The notes beneath the pieces were generated by a model. It was given only the letters and a program-made list of their open reading frames with translations. It did not search any database and had not been told where the DNA came from. A stretch of 64,000 bases of DNA, taken from contig NZ_CP076607.1 in the NCBI RefSeq assembly GCF_018966525.1, positions 3,348,001-3,412,000 of the forward strand, given 5' to 3'. Below, in pieces: positions 1 through 7,694 of the stretch. Position numbers and translations under genes: made by a program. How positions within the stretch are numbered: position 1 is the stretch's first letter; each line of letters starts with the position of its first letter. Source of the stretch: Paenibacillus sophorae. GTDB lineage: Bacteria; Bacillota; Bacilli; Paenibacillales; Paenibacillaceae.

Positions 1-1134
1 GGCGGCAAGCAGGGCGTATATGGTGTGTTCCATTTGGTGATGCGGGTTCCAGCCCATCAGAACATGGATAACATGGATATGTCTTTTCTGTCCATGGTGG
101 CGAGCACCGCGGGAACCGCCTTTGAGAACGCGAAGCTGTATGAGCGTTCCAATCAGCTTATACGCGAACTGCGGATGAGCAATGGGTTGAGCGAACGCTT
201 GAATCAGAGTCTTCAGTTGGGTGAAACCTTTGAAGCGGCTTTTGAAGGACTGCTGGAAATGTTTGAGGCCGACTACTGCTGCATTCTCCATTACAGCGAA
301 GACAAGGATGGACTTGAGGCGGTCATGTGCAACTACCCCGGCCTGAGCAATGAAATCATCGAAGTCGGCAGGGGAATAGGAGGAAAGGTATATTCCTTGG
401 GAGAACCGGTCATTTTAACCGAGTATGACCAATCGGGTGCAAGGTCGAGACTAATGGACTTTACGGATTCACAGTCGCTGATCGCTACTCCGCTAAGCGT
501 TGGCGGGGAAGTGCGCGGAGCGATTATGCTGGCTCACCGGCGCCCGCACTATTTTTCCTTTGATAATTTCAGGCTGCTACAAGCGCTTGCGGGACAAATC
601 GGCCTCGCAGTGGGCAATGCGCTTCTGCATGCGGAGGTGCACCGGCTCGCCAACAGAGATTCGCTGACCGGGCTGCATGCAAGGCATTACCTCGATCAAT
701 CCATTAAGGAAATGCAGAACTGCGATTTCTGCGGCACTCTCGTTGTCGTCGATATCGACAATTTCAAATCGGTAAACGATACATACGGACATCAAAAAGG
801 CGACCATATTCTGAAGCAGGTGAGCGATATTTTACGGGCGTCGATCCGTCAGGGAGATCTGGCGGCAAGGTGGGGCGGCGAAGAGCTGGCACTCTACCTG
901 CCGCAGTTGAACGCACAGCAAGCCTATGTTGTGGCGGAACGTATCCGGTTGCGGGTTCAGAAAGAGACGGACCCCTCCGTTACCGTCTCCTGCGGTATTG
1001 CGGAGTGGGACTGGACGGAAAAAGACCGTGCGAGCGCGGATTCCCTTTTTTACAGGGCGGACATGGCGCTGTATGAGGCGAAGAACAACGGCAGGAACAA
1101 AGTGGTGGTAGAGGCGGAGGTCCGCCAGAATTGA
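1..1134 (+). CDS. GAF-GGDEF diguanylate cyclase (5' partial)
   Basis: The frame is open from base 1 (GGKQGVYG precedes the first possible internal GTG start at 25), so the N-terminus lies outside the window. What is visible is the end of one GAF domain, a second complete GAF domain (roughly 190-640) and a C-terminal GGDEF domain (roughly 650-1120). The active-site signature is GGEEL at 874-888, an accepted GG(D/E)E(F/L) variant. An RxxD inhibitory site (RQGD, 847-858) sits exactly five residues before it. The protein is therefore predicted to make cyclic di-GMP from two GTP, with product inhibition, under control of a ligand or redox signal sensed by the GAF domains. No transmembrane segment is seen in this part. 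A rho-independent terminator follows directly, so it ends its transcript. Confidence 0.9.
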   Translation, partial: GGKQGVYGVFHLVMRVPAHQNMDNMDMSFLSMVASTAGTAFENAKLYERSNQLIRELRMSNGLSERLNQSLQLGETFEAAFEGLLEMFEADYCCILHYSEDKDGLEAVMCNYPGLSNEIIEVGRGIGGKVYSLGEPVILTEYDQSGARSRLMDFTDSQSLIATPLSVGGEVRGAIMLAHRRPHYFSFDNFRLLQALAGQIGLAVGNALLHAEVHRLANRDSLTGLHARHYLDQSIKEMQNCDFCGTLVVVDIDNFKSVNDTYGHQKGDHILKQVSDILRASIRQGDLAARWGGEELALYLPQLNAQQAYVVAERIRLRVQKETDPSVTVSCGIAEWDWTEKDRASADSLFYRADMALYEAKNNGRNKVVVEAEVRQN

Positions 1135-1135
1135 C

Positions 1136-1178
1136 AAAAAGCTCCTAAAGAGGGATTTCCCGGCTTTGGAGCCTTTTT
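1136..1178 (+). terminator. Rho-independent terminator after the GAF-GGDEF gene
   Basis: The inverted repeat GCTCCTAAAG (1141-1150) pairs with CTTTGGAGC (1164-1172), with one unpaired T, and is followed by a run of five T. Confidence 0.8.
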
Positions 1179-1240
1179 GCATAAGCTCTTTGAACATGGA
1201 AACGATATAGCTACAACTGTGAAAAGAGGGTCTTAGCTCA

Positions 1241-2080
1241 ATGATGACACTGCTTGCGAAAAGGATGTTCACGGTGCTGCTGGCAATTAGCTGCGGTCTT
1301 GCCGGCGGTTGCGGCCCGGAGAACGGAAAAACGGCCGGGGAGCTGCTGGAACTGGCTTTAGCTGGCATGACGGGAACCGACGGGGTAACATTTGAGGGAG
1401 AGACGGCGCTGCGGGTGGACGGCAGGCAGCTGCCGGAGGCATCGCTATATTACGGCGGAGAGTTGATCGACCATAAATCGCTCCGTATTTATAACCTGCT
1501 TCCGGATGCGGCGAAGTCTCAGGAACTCTCAGGCGATCTGAAGCAGCGGTCTGAAAGGCCTACTCTCTACAGCAGACTGGAGAAAAGCAGCGGACGATGG
1601 AGGGTGCTGTCCCTGAACGAAGATGAAGGCGGCAACCCGCTCCCGGGACTGAACCCCATCCGCCAGCTTGAGGAACTGAAAATAATGAAAAAAACGGTGA
1701 CGAAAGAAGTGGGGGCGGGAGGAAAAGTACGTCTCCTGAGGATAGAACTCGACCCTCAGCAGGCCCATAATCAGTTGGCCGCCGAACTCGAAGCGGAGAT
1801 GAGCGCTCTCCGGACGGCCTCCACAAGCGCAACAAGCTCGAGTGACAGGACGACGGCGGGGGTTTCCCCACTAGAGATACTGTGGAACCGCGAGAATGGA
1901 GAGCTGCAGCGAAGGCTTCGGGATGCCAAGGTGGAGACCGTTTACCATCTGGAGGTGGATGTAAGGCGAAATTTGCCCAAAAGCTTGTCCAGACAGCGGA
2001 CGATTACCTTCCTTTCTTCCGATGGAAAGACACGCCGGGAAACGTTTGTTTCCAGGGTTGATTTTTACGGATACAAGTAG
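1241..2080 (+). CDS. Predicted lipoprotein of unknown function
   Basis: This is a 279-residue protein with a type II signal peptide: a basic start (LAKR), a hydrophobic stretch and a lipobox LAGGC ending at about Cys24. It should be exported and anchored to the membrane by a lipidated cysteine. The mature part is hydrophilic, with long beta-like stretches and a Ser/Thr-rich segment near residues 190-205. No family was recognised with certainty; the general look (exported, substrate-free beta sheet with a threshold-like 'DGVTFEGET' motif) resembles LolA/RseB-type lipoproteins, but this is only inference. ATG codons at 1241 and 1244 are both possible; a GAGGG sequence lies about 12 bases upstream. 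It is a single-gene unit between a terminator and the aminopeptidase promoter. Confidence 0.75.
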   Translation: MMTLLAKRMFTVLLAISCGLAGGCGPENGKTAGELLELALAGMTGTDGVTFEGETALRVDGRQLPEASLYYGGELIDHKSLRIYNLLPDAAKSQELSGDLKQRSERPTLYSRLEKSSGRWRVLSLNEDEGGNPLPGLNPIRQLEELKIMKKTVTKEVGAGGKVRLLRIELDPQQAHNQLAAELEAEMSALRTASTSATSSSDRTTAGVSPLEILWNRENGELQRRLRDAKVETVYHLEVDVRRNLPKSLSRQRTITFLSSDGKTRRETFVSRVDFYGYK

Positions 2081-2103
2081 ACGCCGCCCCCTTGATGATA
2101 CTC

Positions 2104-2131
2104 TTGCGCTTCGTTCTGGTCGTGCTACAAT
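2104..2131 (+). promoter_or_regulatory. Predicted sigma-A promoter for the M29 aminopeptidase gene
   Basis: TTGCGC (2104-2109) and TACAAT (2126-2131) are separated by 16 bases, about 45 bases before the start codon. The match is moderate. Confidence 0.45.
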
Positions 2132-2176
2132 AAGAAAGCATGCTTATTTTTACCAAAAAGGAAGGAAGAACAAGAA

Positions 2177-3292
2177 ATGAAAGATCCCCGAATTCAGAAA
2201 TTGGCCGCAAATCTGGTCGGCTACTCCGTAAACGTACAACCGGGTGAGAACGTGTTGGTCGAAATGATCGGCAGTGAACGTGATCTCGTTAAAGCTATTG
2301 TAGAGGAAATCGGGAAGGCCGGAGGCCATGCGTTTGTGCAGCTGATCGACCGTACCGTACTGCGCAGCATGCTGATGACTGCTACTGAGGAAAGTCTGTG
2401 TACTTGGGCTGAAATCGATTTGAACCGTATGAAGCAAATGCAGGCATATATCGGCATCCGCGCCGGCGAGAATGTCAACGACTTGTCCGACGTGCCGGAA
2501 GAGAAAATGCGTCTGTACAATTCGCTTTATTCCCATCCTGTACATAGCGAGCAGCGGGTGAAGCATACGAAATGGGTAGTCCTGCGGTATCCGAACTCCA
2601 GCATGGCACAGCTTGCCAATACGAGCACGGAAGCTTTTGAGGATTTTTATTTCAACGTCTGCAACCTGGATTACGCCAAAATGGATAAAGCCCAGGACCC
2701 GCTTGCGGAACTCATGAGCAAGACGGAGAAGGTGCGGATCACGGGTCCTGGAACGGATATTTCCTTTTCCATCAAAGGGATCGGCGCCCAGAAATGTTCG
2801 GGTCATAGAAACATTCCGGACGGCGAAGTATACAGCGCGCCTGTGCGCGATTCAGTCAACGGTACGATCAGCTATAACGCGCCAACCTTATATAACGGCA
2901 TCACGTTTGAGAACATCAAGCTTACCTTTGCAAACGGCAAAATTGTTGAAGCGACCAGCAACGATACCGCCCGCCTTAACGAGATTCTGGATTCGGACGA
3001 AGGCGCGCGCCATATCGGTGAGTTCGCCATCGGCTTCAATCCTTATATTTTGCATCCGATGAAAGATATTCTGTTCGATGAAAAAATCGCCGGCAGCCTC
3101 CATTTTACGCCGGGTCAAGCATACGACGTGACCGACAACGGGAACCGTTCCTCCATTCATTGGGATCTCGTTCTGATCCAGCGTCCTGAATACGGCGGCG
3201 GGGAAATTTATTTCGACGACAGACTGATCCGAAAGGACGGCGTGTTCGTCATTCCGGAACTCGAAGCGCTTAACCCGGAGCATTTGAAATAG
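2177..3292 (+). CDS. Aminopeptidase, M29 family (AmpS/thermophilic aminopeptidase type)
   Basis: The 371-residue protein matches the M29 metallo-aminopeptidases, cytosolic enzymes that remove N-terminal residues from peptides using a two-metal centre. The family signatures are visible: N-terminal 'NVQPGENVLVE', the metal-binding Glu in 'NIPDGEVY' (about residues 211-218), 'GEFAIGFN' (about 281-288) and 'IHWDLV' (about 325). Length is slightly shorter than the common 400-410 residues, but both ends look complete. The start at ATG 2177 has a GGAAGGAAG ribosome binding site. It stands alone after its own promoter. The role is probably peptide turnover; the physiological substrate cannot be read from the sequence. 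Confidence 0.92.
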   Translation: MKDPRIQKLAANLVGYSVNVQPGENVLVEMIGSERDLVKAIVEEIGKAGGHAFVQLIDRTVLRSMLMTATEESLCTWAEIDLNRMKQMQAYIGIRAGENVNDLSDVPEEKMRLYNSLYSHPVHSEQRVKHTKWVVLRYPNSSMAQLANTSTEAFEDFYFNVCNLDYAKMDKAQDPLAELMSKTEKVRITGPGTDISFSIKGIGAQKCSGHRNIPDGEVYSAPVRDSVNGTISYNAPTLYNGITFENIKLTFANGKIVEATSNDTARLNEILDSDEGARHIGEFAIGFNPYILHPMKDILFDEKIAGSLHFTPGQAYDVTDNGNRSSIHWDLVLIQRPEYGGGEIYFDDRLIRKDGVFVIPELEALNPEHLK

Positions 3293-3399
3293 AAGGACAA
3301 ATATTTAGATAAATCCTTGCGCCGGTAAGCGGCTTCAATGTATCATTGAATTGTTTATACAGCATATAATTTCTTAAATTTAGTTGCGGAGGGATTCAC

Positions 3400-3651
3400 A
3401 TGTCCAGTAACAGTAACAATGCAGCCATCGTGGAAATTGCTCAAACGGCGAGCAAGTTCGCTTCCTCGATCGTCCTTCAGGCTGACAGCAAGTACATTGA
3501 CGTAAAAAGTATCCTTGGTCTGTTCACAACTCTGGTATCCAGCCAGAATTATGAACTGCATGTACATGGCAGCGATGCCGAGGATGCGAAGAAGGCGATG
3601 AGTGAAGTCTTCGCCAAGCACAGCCTGAAATTTACGGTTGTAGAGGAATAA
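3400..3651 (+). CDS. HPr-like protein lacking the catalytic histidine (Crh-like)
   Basis: The 83-residue protein aligns with HPr of the phosphotransferase system through two landmarks: QTASKF (residues 15-20, HPr QTASKY) and DVKSILGL (residues 34-41, HPr NLKSIMGV). Ser37 corresponds to the regulatory Ser46 that HPr kinase phosphorylates. The alignment places Asn6 where HPr has the phosphorylated His15, and Ala8 where it has Arg17; the first beta strand is also shortened by about nine residues. It therefore cannot pass phosphate to sugar transporters. By analogy with Bacillus Crh, which also lacks His15, it may act only as a Ser-phosphorylated partner of CcpA or another regulator; this is inference. 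It has a GGAGGG ribosome binding site and is followed by a terminator, so it is a single-gene unit outside any pts operon. Confidence 0.8.
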   Translation: MSSNSNNAAIVEIAQTASKFASSIVLQADSKYIDVKSILGLFTTLVSSQNYELHVHGSDAEDAKKAMSEVFAKHSLKFTVVEE

Positions 3652-3669
3652 TACGGGTTCTCAGCAAAG

Positions 3670-3695
3670 GCTCTGCCGCTCCGGCAGGGCTTTTT
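3670..3695 (+). terminator. Rho-independent terminator after the HPr-like gene
   Basis: GCTCTGCCG (3670-3678) pairs with CGGCAGGGC (3682-3690), three-base loop, then five T. Confidence 0.9.
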
Positions 3696-3797
3696 ATGCT
3701 GACTGGAGAACTGCATTCTTGTATTGGCAACCGATTTCGACTAATATTAAATATAATAGCGATGAAGCTGTAAATTTGGACATGGGGGGGAAGATGC

Positions 3798-4091
3798 ATG
3801 ACTTCGTCGGAATTGCAGGAACAATTAAACATCTTAGCAGTCACTCTTCTGCAAGAAGATGCCGATAAGATTCAGAAGCTCATCGAAGTGCAGATGGAGA
3901 ATCTGGCAACTCGCTACTGCCCTCTCTATGAGGAAGTGCTGGACACCCAAATGTACGGCTTCTCCAGAGAGGTCGACTTTGCGGTCAGAGCGGGTCTGCT
4001 GCCCGAGCTTACAGGCAGAGAAATTGTAAGCAAGCTTGAACGGGAACTGGCGGTATTGTATGAAGCGCTGAACGAGAAGGCGAAACAATAG
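3798..4091 (+). CDS. ylaN: YlaN family protein
   Basis: The 97-residue protein is clearly YlaN (DUF1507): the hallmark 'CPLYEEVLDTQMYGFSRE' region, the 'DKIQKLIEVQMENL' helix and the 'LERELAVLYEAL' C-terminal helix are all present. It is a small, all-helical cytosolic protein. YlaN of Bacillus and Staphylococcus has been linked to iron homeostasis through interaction with Fur; that is family knowledge, not visible here. In B. subtilis ylaN is next to ftsW; here a Ca2+/H+ antiporter and an Asp23 gene lie between them, so the neighbourhood is preserved but expanded. The start ATG 3798 is 10 bases after a GGGGGGAAG ribosome binding site. Confidence 0.95.
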   Translation: MTSSELQEQLNILAVTLLQEDADKIQKLIEVQMENLATRYCPLYEEVLDTQMYGFSREVDFAVRAGLLPELTGREIVSKLERELAVLYEALNEKAKQ

Positions 4092-4135
4092 AACGGATCT
4101 TTTTTCATCACAGAACCGGACAAACCCGTAATAAC

Positions 4136-4168
4136 AAATCGCGCCTGGGATTCCAAGCGCGATTTTTG
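4136..4168. terminator. Bidirectional terminator between ylaN and the Ca2+/H+ antiporter gene
   Basis: AAATCGCGC (4136-4144) pairs with GCGCGATTT (4157-4165) with A and T runs on both sides, serving the two convergent genes. Confidence 0.85.
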
Positions 4169-4175
4169 TTTGGTC

Positions 4176-5246
4176 TTAAACGAGGTAGAAAGAAACGCCG
4201 AGGATGATATACACGCCCAGAAGCAGCAGCCCTTCGTACCAGTTGGTCGCGCCGTCCTGGGTGATCGATCTGGCGATGAAGACCGCTACGGCGATCGCCA
4301 CCAGTTCGATGGTGGTGAAGACAATATCCATGGTATTGCCGAGAAAATAGCTGGCGAAAATAAGTACAGGCGCCACGAACAGGGCGATTTGAAGGCTGCT
4401 GCCGACCGCGATTTCCACAGCCGCGCCGATCTTGTTCTTCGTGGCGAGCAGGATGGCGGCGCTGTGCTCTGCGGCGTTACCAATAATTGCAACCAGGAAC
4501 GCGCCGACGAACAGCTCGCTGAGTCCAAAGCGTTCAGTCAGGCTCTCCAGCGTGCCGACCAGCCATTCACTGACAAAAGCGACCATAACAGTGGCGAGAA
4601 TCAGGTACAGAATCGATTTACCCTTTGACCATGAGGGCGCATGCTCGTTCGGCAGCTCTTCCTCACTGTCTGCGGTAACGTCGTCCAAATATTGTTTATG
4701 CGTAATCATCGAGAAGAGCAGCCAGGCGATATAGGCAACGATCAGGACCCCGGCTACAACCAGGCTGAGCGTATCGGTCTCCCCTTCGGTAATCGAATGG
4801 GTGCTTAGGAACATGGCCGGAACGAACAAGGCGATTACGCCCACAATCATTAGCGAGCCGTTCATCCCAGCCAGTGTAACATTGAAATTCTGCACCTTGA
4901 ACTTCAAGCCGCCCGCGAATATGCTAAGTCCCAGCACAAGCAGCAGATTGCCGATAATGGAACCGGTCAAACTCGCTTTTACCATGTCGAACAGCCCTTC
5001 TTTGACAAGGAAAAATGCAATAATCAGTTCGGCAGCGTTGCCGAAGGTAGCGTTGAGGAAGCCTCCCAGCCGTTGACCGGCGTAATGGGCGACGCTCTCC
5101 GTTGCTCTGCCGAGAAATCCGGCTACGAATACCACGGCGATGGCGGACAACACGAATTGAAGTGTATGATCCCAGTTGGCGTAATGTCCGATGGCGCTTA
5201 GTGCGAAGGTGATAACGAGCAGCGATGGAGAAATCCATTTTTTCAA
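4176..5246 (-). CDS. Calcium/proton exchanger (CaCA family, Cax/ChaA type)
   Basis: The protein has about eleven transmembrane helices and the two CaCA alpha repeats, seen as 'GNAAELIIAFFLVKEG' in the first half and 'GNAAEHSAAI' in the second; the acidic residue in each GNAAE motif forms the ion site. It exchanges cytoplasmic Ca2+ for external H+. An acidic linker 'DSEEELPNEH' separates the two halves. The frame is open far upstream, but the best start is TTG 5246 (MKKWISPSLL...), which has GGAGTG nine bases upstream and gives 356 residues, close to the family length; a longer version would overlap the divergent Asp23 gene. ATG 5270 is the alternative. Confidence 0.92.
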   Translation of the reverse strand: MKKWISPSLLVITFALSAIGHYANWDHTLQFVLSAIAVVFVAGFLGRATESVAHYAGQRLGGFLNATFGNAAELIIAFFLVKEGLFDMVKASLTGSIIGNLLLVLGLSIFAGGLKFKVQNFNVTLAGMNGSLMIVGVIALFVPAMFLSTHSITEGETDTLSLVVAGVLIVAYIAWLLFSMITHKQYLDDVTADSEEELPNEHAPSWSKGKSILYLILATVMVAFVSEWLVGTLESLTERFGLSELFVGAFLVAIIGNAAEHSAAILLATKNKIGAAVEIAVGSSLQIALFVAPVLIFASYFLGNTMDIVFTTIELVAIAVAVFIARSITQDGATNWYEGLLLLGVYIILGVSFYLV

Positions 5247-5333
5247 AGTAAAGCACACTCCAATCTTCATTTTATGTACGTAACTCAATATACCCAAATT
5301 GTTCCGGTATGTAAACGAACATGCAGAACTGAT

Positions 5334-5363
5334 TTGCATTTTAGCCTGTTTAGGAATTACAAT
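5334..5363 (+). promoter_or_regulatory. Predicted sigma-A promoter for the Asp23 gene
   Basis: TTGCAT (5334-5339) and TACAAT (5358-5363) with an 18-base spacer, 30 bases before the start codon. Confidence 0.5.
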
Positions 5364-5393
5364 AATTGATAATGAATATAGGGGGGAAATGGC

Positions 5394-5759
5394 ATGGCGG
5401 AACAACTTCAACTGGAAATGGGAAATATACGAATCTCTAATGACGTAGTCTCAAAAATTGCCGGTATGGCTGCCTTGGAGACTCCGGGAATCGCAGCCAT
5501 GTCAGGAGGGTTGTCGGAAGGCTGGGCCAAGCGTCTCAGCGGTAAAAACGTGCAAAAAGGCGTAACCGTGGAAGTAGGGCAGCTGGAGGCGGCGGTCGAT
5601 TTGCGGATTATCGTGCTGTACGAAACGCCGATTCACGAGGTATGCCGGATGCTGCAGCAGAACGTCCGCGAAGCGGTGGAGAGCATGACAGGCCTGCGCG
5701 TCGTCGAGGTGAACGTCAAGGTGGAAGGCGTTGCTTTCAAGAACGATGAAATTTCGTAA
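5394..5759 (+). CDS. Asp23/Gls24 family envelope stress protein
   Basis: The 121-residue protein matches the Asp23/Gls24 (DUF322) family, with 'GNIRISNDVVSKIAGMAALE', 'GVTVEVG' and the closing 'VNVKVEGVAF'. Members are small cytosolic proteins attached to the membrane or to partner proteins and associated with cell envelope stress. B. subtilis has YloU beside yloV and YqhY in the acc operon; here the yloU position beside fakA is empty, so this copy, placed between cax and ftsW, may be the relocated equivalent (inference). The start ATG 5394 has an AGGGGGGAA ribosome binding site. It is a single-gene unit convergent with ftsW. Confidence 0.92.
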   Translation: MAEQLQLEMGNIRISNDVVSKIAGMAALETPGIAAMSGGLSEGWAKRLSGKNVQKGVTVEVGQLEAAVDLRIIVLYETPIHEVCRMLQQNVREAVESMTGLRVVEVNVKVEGVAFKNDEIS

Positions 5760-5802
5760 GCAGATACAGTGAATGCGTGTTTTTTACGTAAATAAGTCAT
5801 TA

Positions 5803-5850
5803 AAAAAGGGTGTCTCCTCCGTACCGTCAGGTAAGAGGGAGAACCCTTTT
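5803..5850. terminator. Bidirectional terminator between the Asp23 gene and ftsW
   Basis: AAAAGGGT-TCTCC (from 5804) pairs with GGGAGAACCCTTTT (5837-5850), with single-base bulges; A and T runs flank the stem so both convergent genes could use it. Confidence 0.75.
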
Positions 5851-5878
5851 GTTGTATACGCGGATTAATTACGGTTGG

Positions 5879-7099
5879 TTAGCGGGATATTGAACGGGTG
5901 ATCCTGACCGATTTCGTATGCTCTTCTCTCGTTGGACGGGCGCTTTCACGCGAAATGTTAAGCATAATCCCCATCGACAGCATCGTGACCAGAAGTGAAG
6001 AGCCGCCGTAGCTGATAAATGGAAGCGTAACACCAGTCAGCGGAATAGTCTTTGTTACCCCGCCGATATTGACAAAGGCCTGAATCGCGATAAGTCCCAT
6101 GACTCCGATGCCGATCAAGGTTCCGAAAGGGTCCTTGCACCTAAGCGCCACGAGAATGCCTCTCCAGATAAAATAGAGATAAACCAGCAGAAACAGAAGC
6201 GTGCCGGCAAAACCGAGCTCCTCACCGATGACGGCAAATATAAAGTCCGTATACGGATATGGCAGATAATGCAGCTTTTGCACGCCTTTGCCGATACCGG
6301 AACCGCCCAAGCCGCCTTCTCCAAGCGCGGTCAAGGATTGTCTGATATTATATCCGGCCCCATCGGGGTCCTGGAACGGATCGATAAACGCTTCAATCCG
6401 GCCTTGGCGGTAATCCTTGTTGGCCGCCGCCTGCTCCGTATGGGGAGAAAGGGAGTCGATCATCATTTTGGCGCCGAGCACCAGACCCACGCCCAGTATG
6501 AGCAGTCCGATGGACGCCAAAATATGTTTCAGGCTGGCGCCCCCGGCGAAAATAACCAGCCCGCTTGTGGCGACGAGAATGATGCAGGAACCGAGGTCCG
6601 GCTGCAGCATAATCAGTCCTGCGACAATGCCCACAATAACCATGACCGGAATATAACCAGTCTTTAGATCACGAAGGCGTTCACCTTTTTTGGTAATCAG
6701 GGCGGCCAGATACAGGATAATCGATAATTTGGCAAGCTCCGTCGGCTGGATGCCGAGTCCGCCAATGCTCATCCAGCTGCTTGCCCCGTTGATCCCCTCG
6801 GTAGTAGCCACAAATAGAAGCAGAACCAGGGTGATTACGAACAGCGGCGCATACCATTTTTTGAATTTAGTGTAAGGGATGTTCATTGAAACAAACATCA
6901 CCACGGTGCCGAGCACAGCCCAAATGATCTGCTTTTTCAAAAAATACAGCGGGTCGTGACCGAATTTCTTGTCGACCAAAGTGAGGGCTGAACTTGAACT
7001 GAAGACCATGATTAGGCCGAATCCGGCCAACAACAGCGTCAAAATTAATAGTTGAAAATCGGGTGTGCCCTTCCTTGGGCGATTGTCGTTTTCTTTCAT
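5879..7099 (-). CDS. ftsW: Cell division SEDS glycosyltransferase FtsW
   Basis: The protein has ten predicted transmembrane helices and SEDS family signatures: 'FSSSSAL' near the start, 'GIQPTELAKL' , 'LQPDLGS', the periplasmic loop ending in 'HYLPYPYTDFIFAVIGEELGF', and 'PFISYGGSS' near the C-terminus. SEDS proteins polymerise lipid II glycan strands together with a class B penicillin-binding protein; FtsW does so at the division septum. The neighbourhood with ylaN supports FtsW rather than RodA or SpoVE. The frame could start at TTG 7123, overlapping the upstream gene, but ATG 7099 (MKENDN...) is preferred and gives 406 residues. It is translationally close to the yugN-like gene upstream. 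Confidence 0.88.
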   Translation of the reverse strand: MKENDNRPRKGTPDFQLLILTLLLAGFGLIMVFSSSSALTLVDKKFGHDPLYFLKKQIIWAVLGTVVMFVSMNIPYTKFKKWYAPLFVITLVLLLFVATTEGINGASSWMSIGGLGIQPTELAKLSIILYLAALITKKGERLRDLKTGYIPVMVIVGIVAGLIMLQPDLGSCIILVATSGLVIFAGGASLKHILASIGLLILGVGLVLGAKMMIDSLSPHTEQAAANKDYRQGRIEAFIDPFQDPDGAGYNIRQSLTALGEGGLGGSGIGKGVQKLHYLPYPYTDFIFAVIGEELGFAGTLLFLLVYLYFIWRGILVALRCKDPFGTLIGIGVMGLIAIQAFVNIGGVTKTIPLTGVTLPFISYGGSSLLVTMLSMGIMLNISRESARPTREEHTKSVRITRSISR

Positions 7100-7112
7100 T
7101 CCTTCATCCCAT

Positions 7113-7460
7113 TCATGCCTCAAGTAGTGTTTTTAATTCAACGATCCGTTCTCCGGCAATGTCCAGCACAGACTGTGGAACGGTTGACTCGTATTCCAGA
7201 CCGTGGGGAAAGGTTGCTTTGCCCAGGTAAACGGCTTCAATCGACAATACGGCGTCCGGCTTCTCAAGTTTGCCCTCGACTGCGCGGGTGTTGATCCGCA
7301 GAAAGTAATCCCCGCCGCCAGCAGCGTCTTCGATTTTGCAGTCATAGGTAGCCCGGTAGTATTCCCACTGCCAGCGGATGAAACCAGCCTTCTCGGCGCT
7401 CTCGTCCAGATACTGAAGATCGCTTTGCAGTCCTACAAGACCCGTATTCTCAAAAATCAT
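7113..7460 (-). CDS. YugN-like family protein
   Basis: The 115-residue soluble protein resembles the YugN-like family (PF08868): 'MIFENTGLVGLQSDLQYLDE' at the start and 'YYRATYDCKIED' and 'YLRINTRAVEGKLE'-like beta strands in the middle. The function of the family is unknown. The ribosome binding site is AGGGGG, eight bases before the ATG. It ends 13 bases before the preferred ftsW start, so the two genes probably form one transcript. Confidence 0.8.
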   Translation of the reverse strand: MIFENTGLVGLQSDLQYLDESAEKAGFIRWQWEYYRATYDCKIEDAAGGGDYFLRINTRAVEGKLEKPDAVLSIEAVYLGKATFPHGLEYESTVPQSVLDIAGERIVELKTLLEA

Positions 7461-7694
7461 TGGCGTGCCAACCCCCTTATGAAGTAAATCTAATAAAGGT
7501 ATCCAATTTGGCCCAATAACGTATTCTACCTCATGATATTATGTTTAACAGGGCTATGCAAGACTGAAAGCGGGATGGAATACCCCGTTTCTGCCATTTC
7601 TGATACAATAAAAGAATACTGCCGCTGCAGGGGGAGACAGCCTTACAGGCGGTTCTTCCTTTGGGGAGCGGATTAGGCGAAGGGAATGGATAAT

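Noticed and set aside
832..1368. Long antisense open frames over GC-rich genes, including those over pepS, the helicase partner, rqcH and recG
   Set aside because: They mirror the codon pattern of the sense gene, lack ribosome binding sites and resemble no family.
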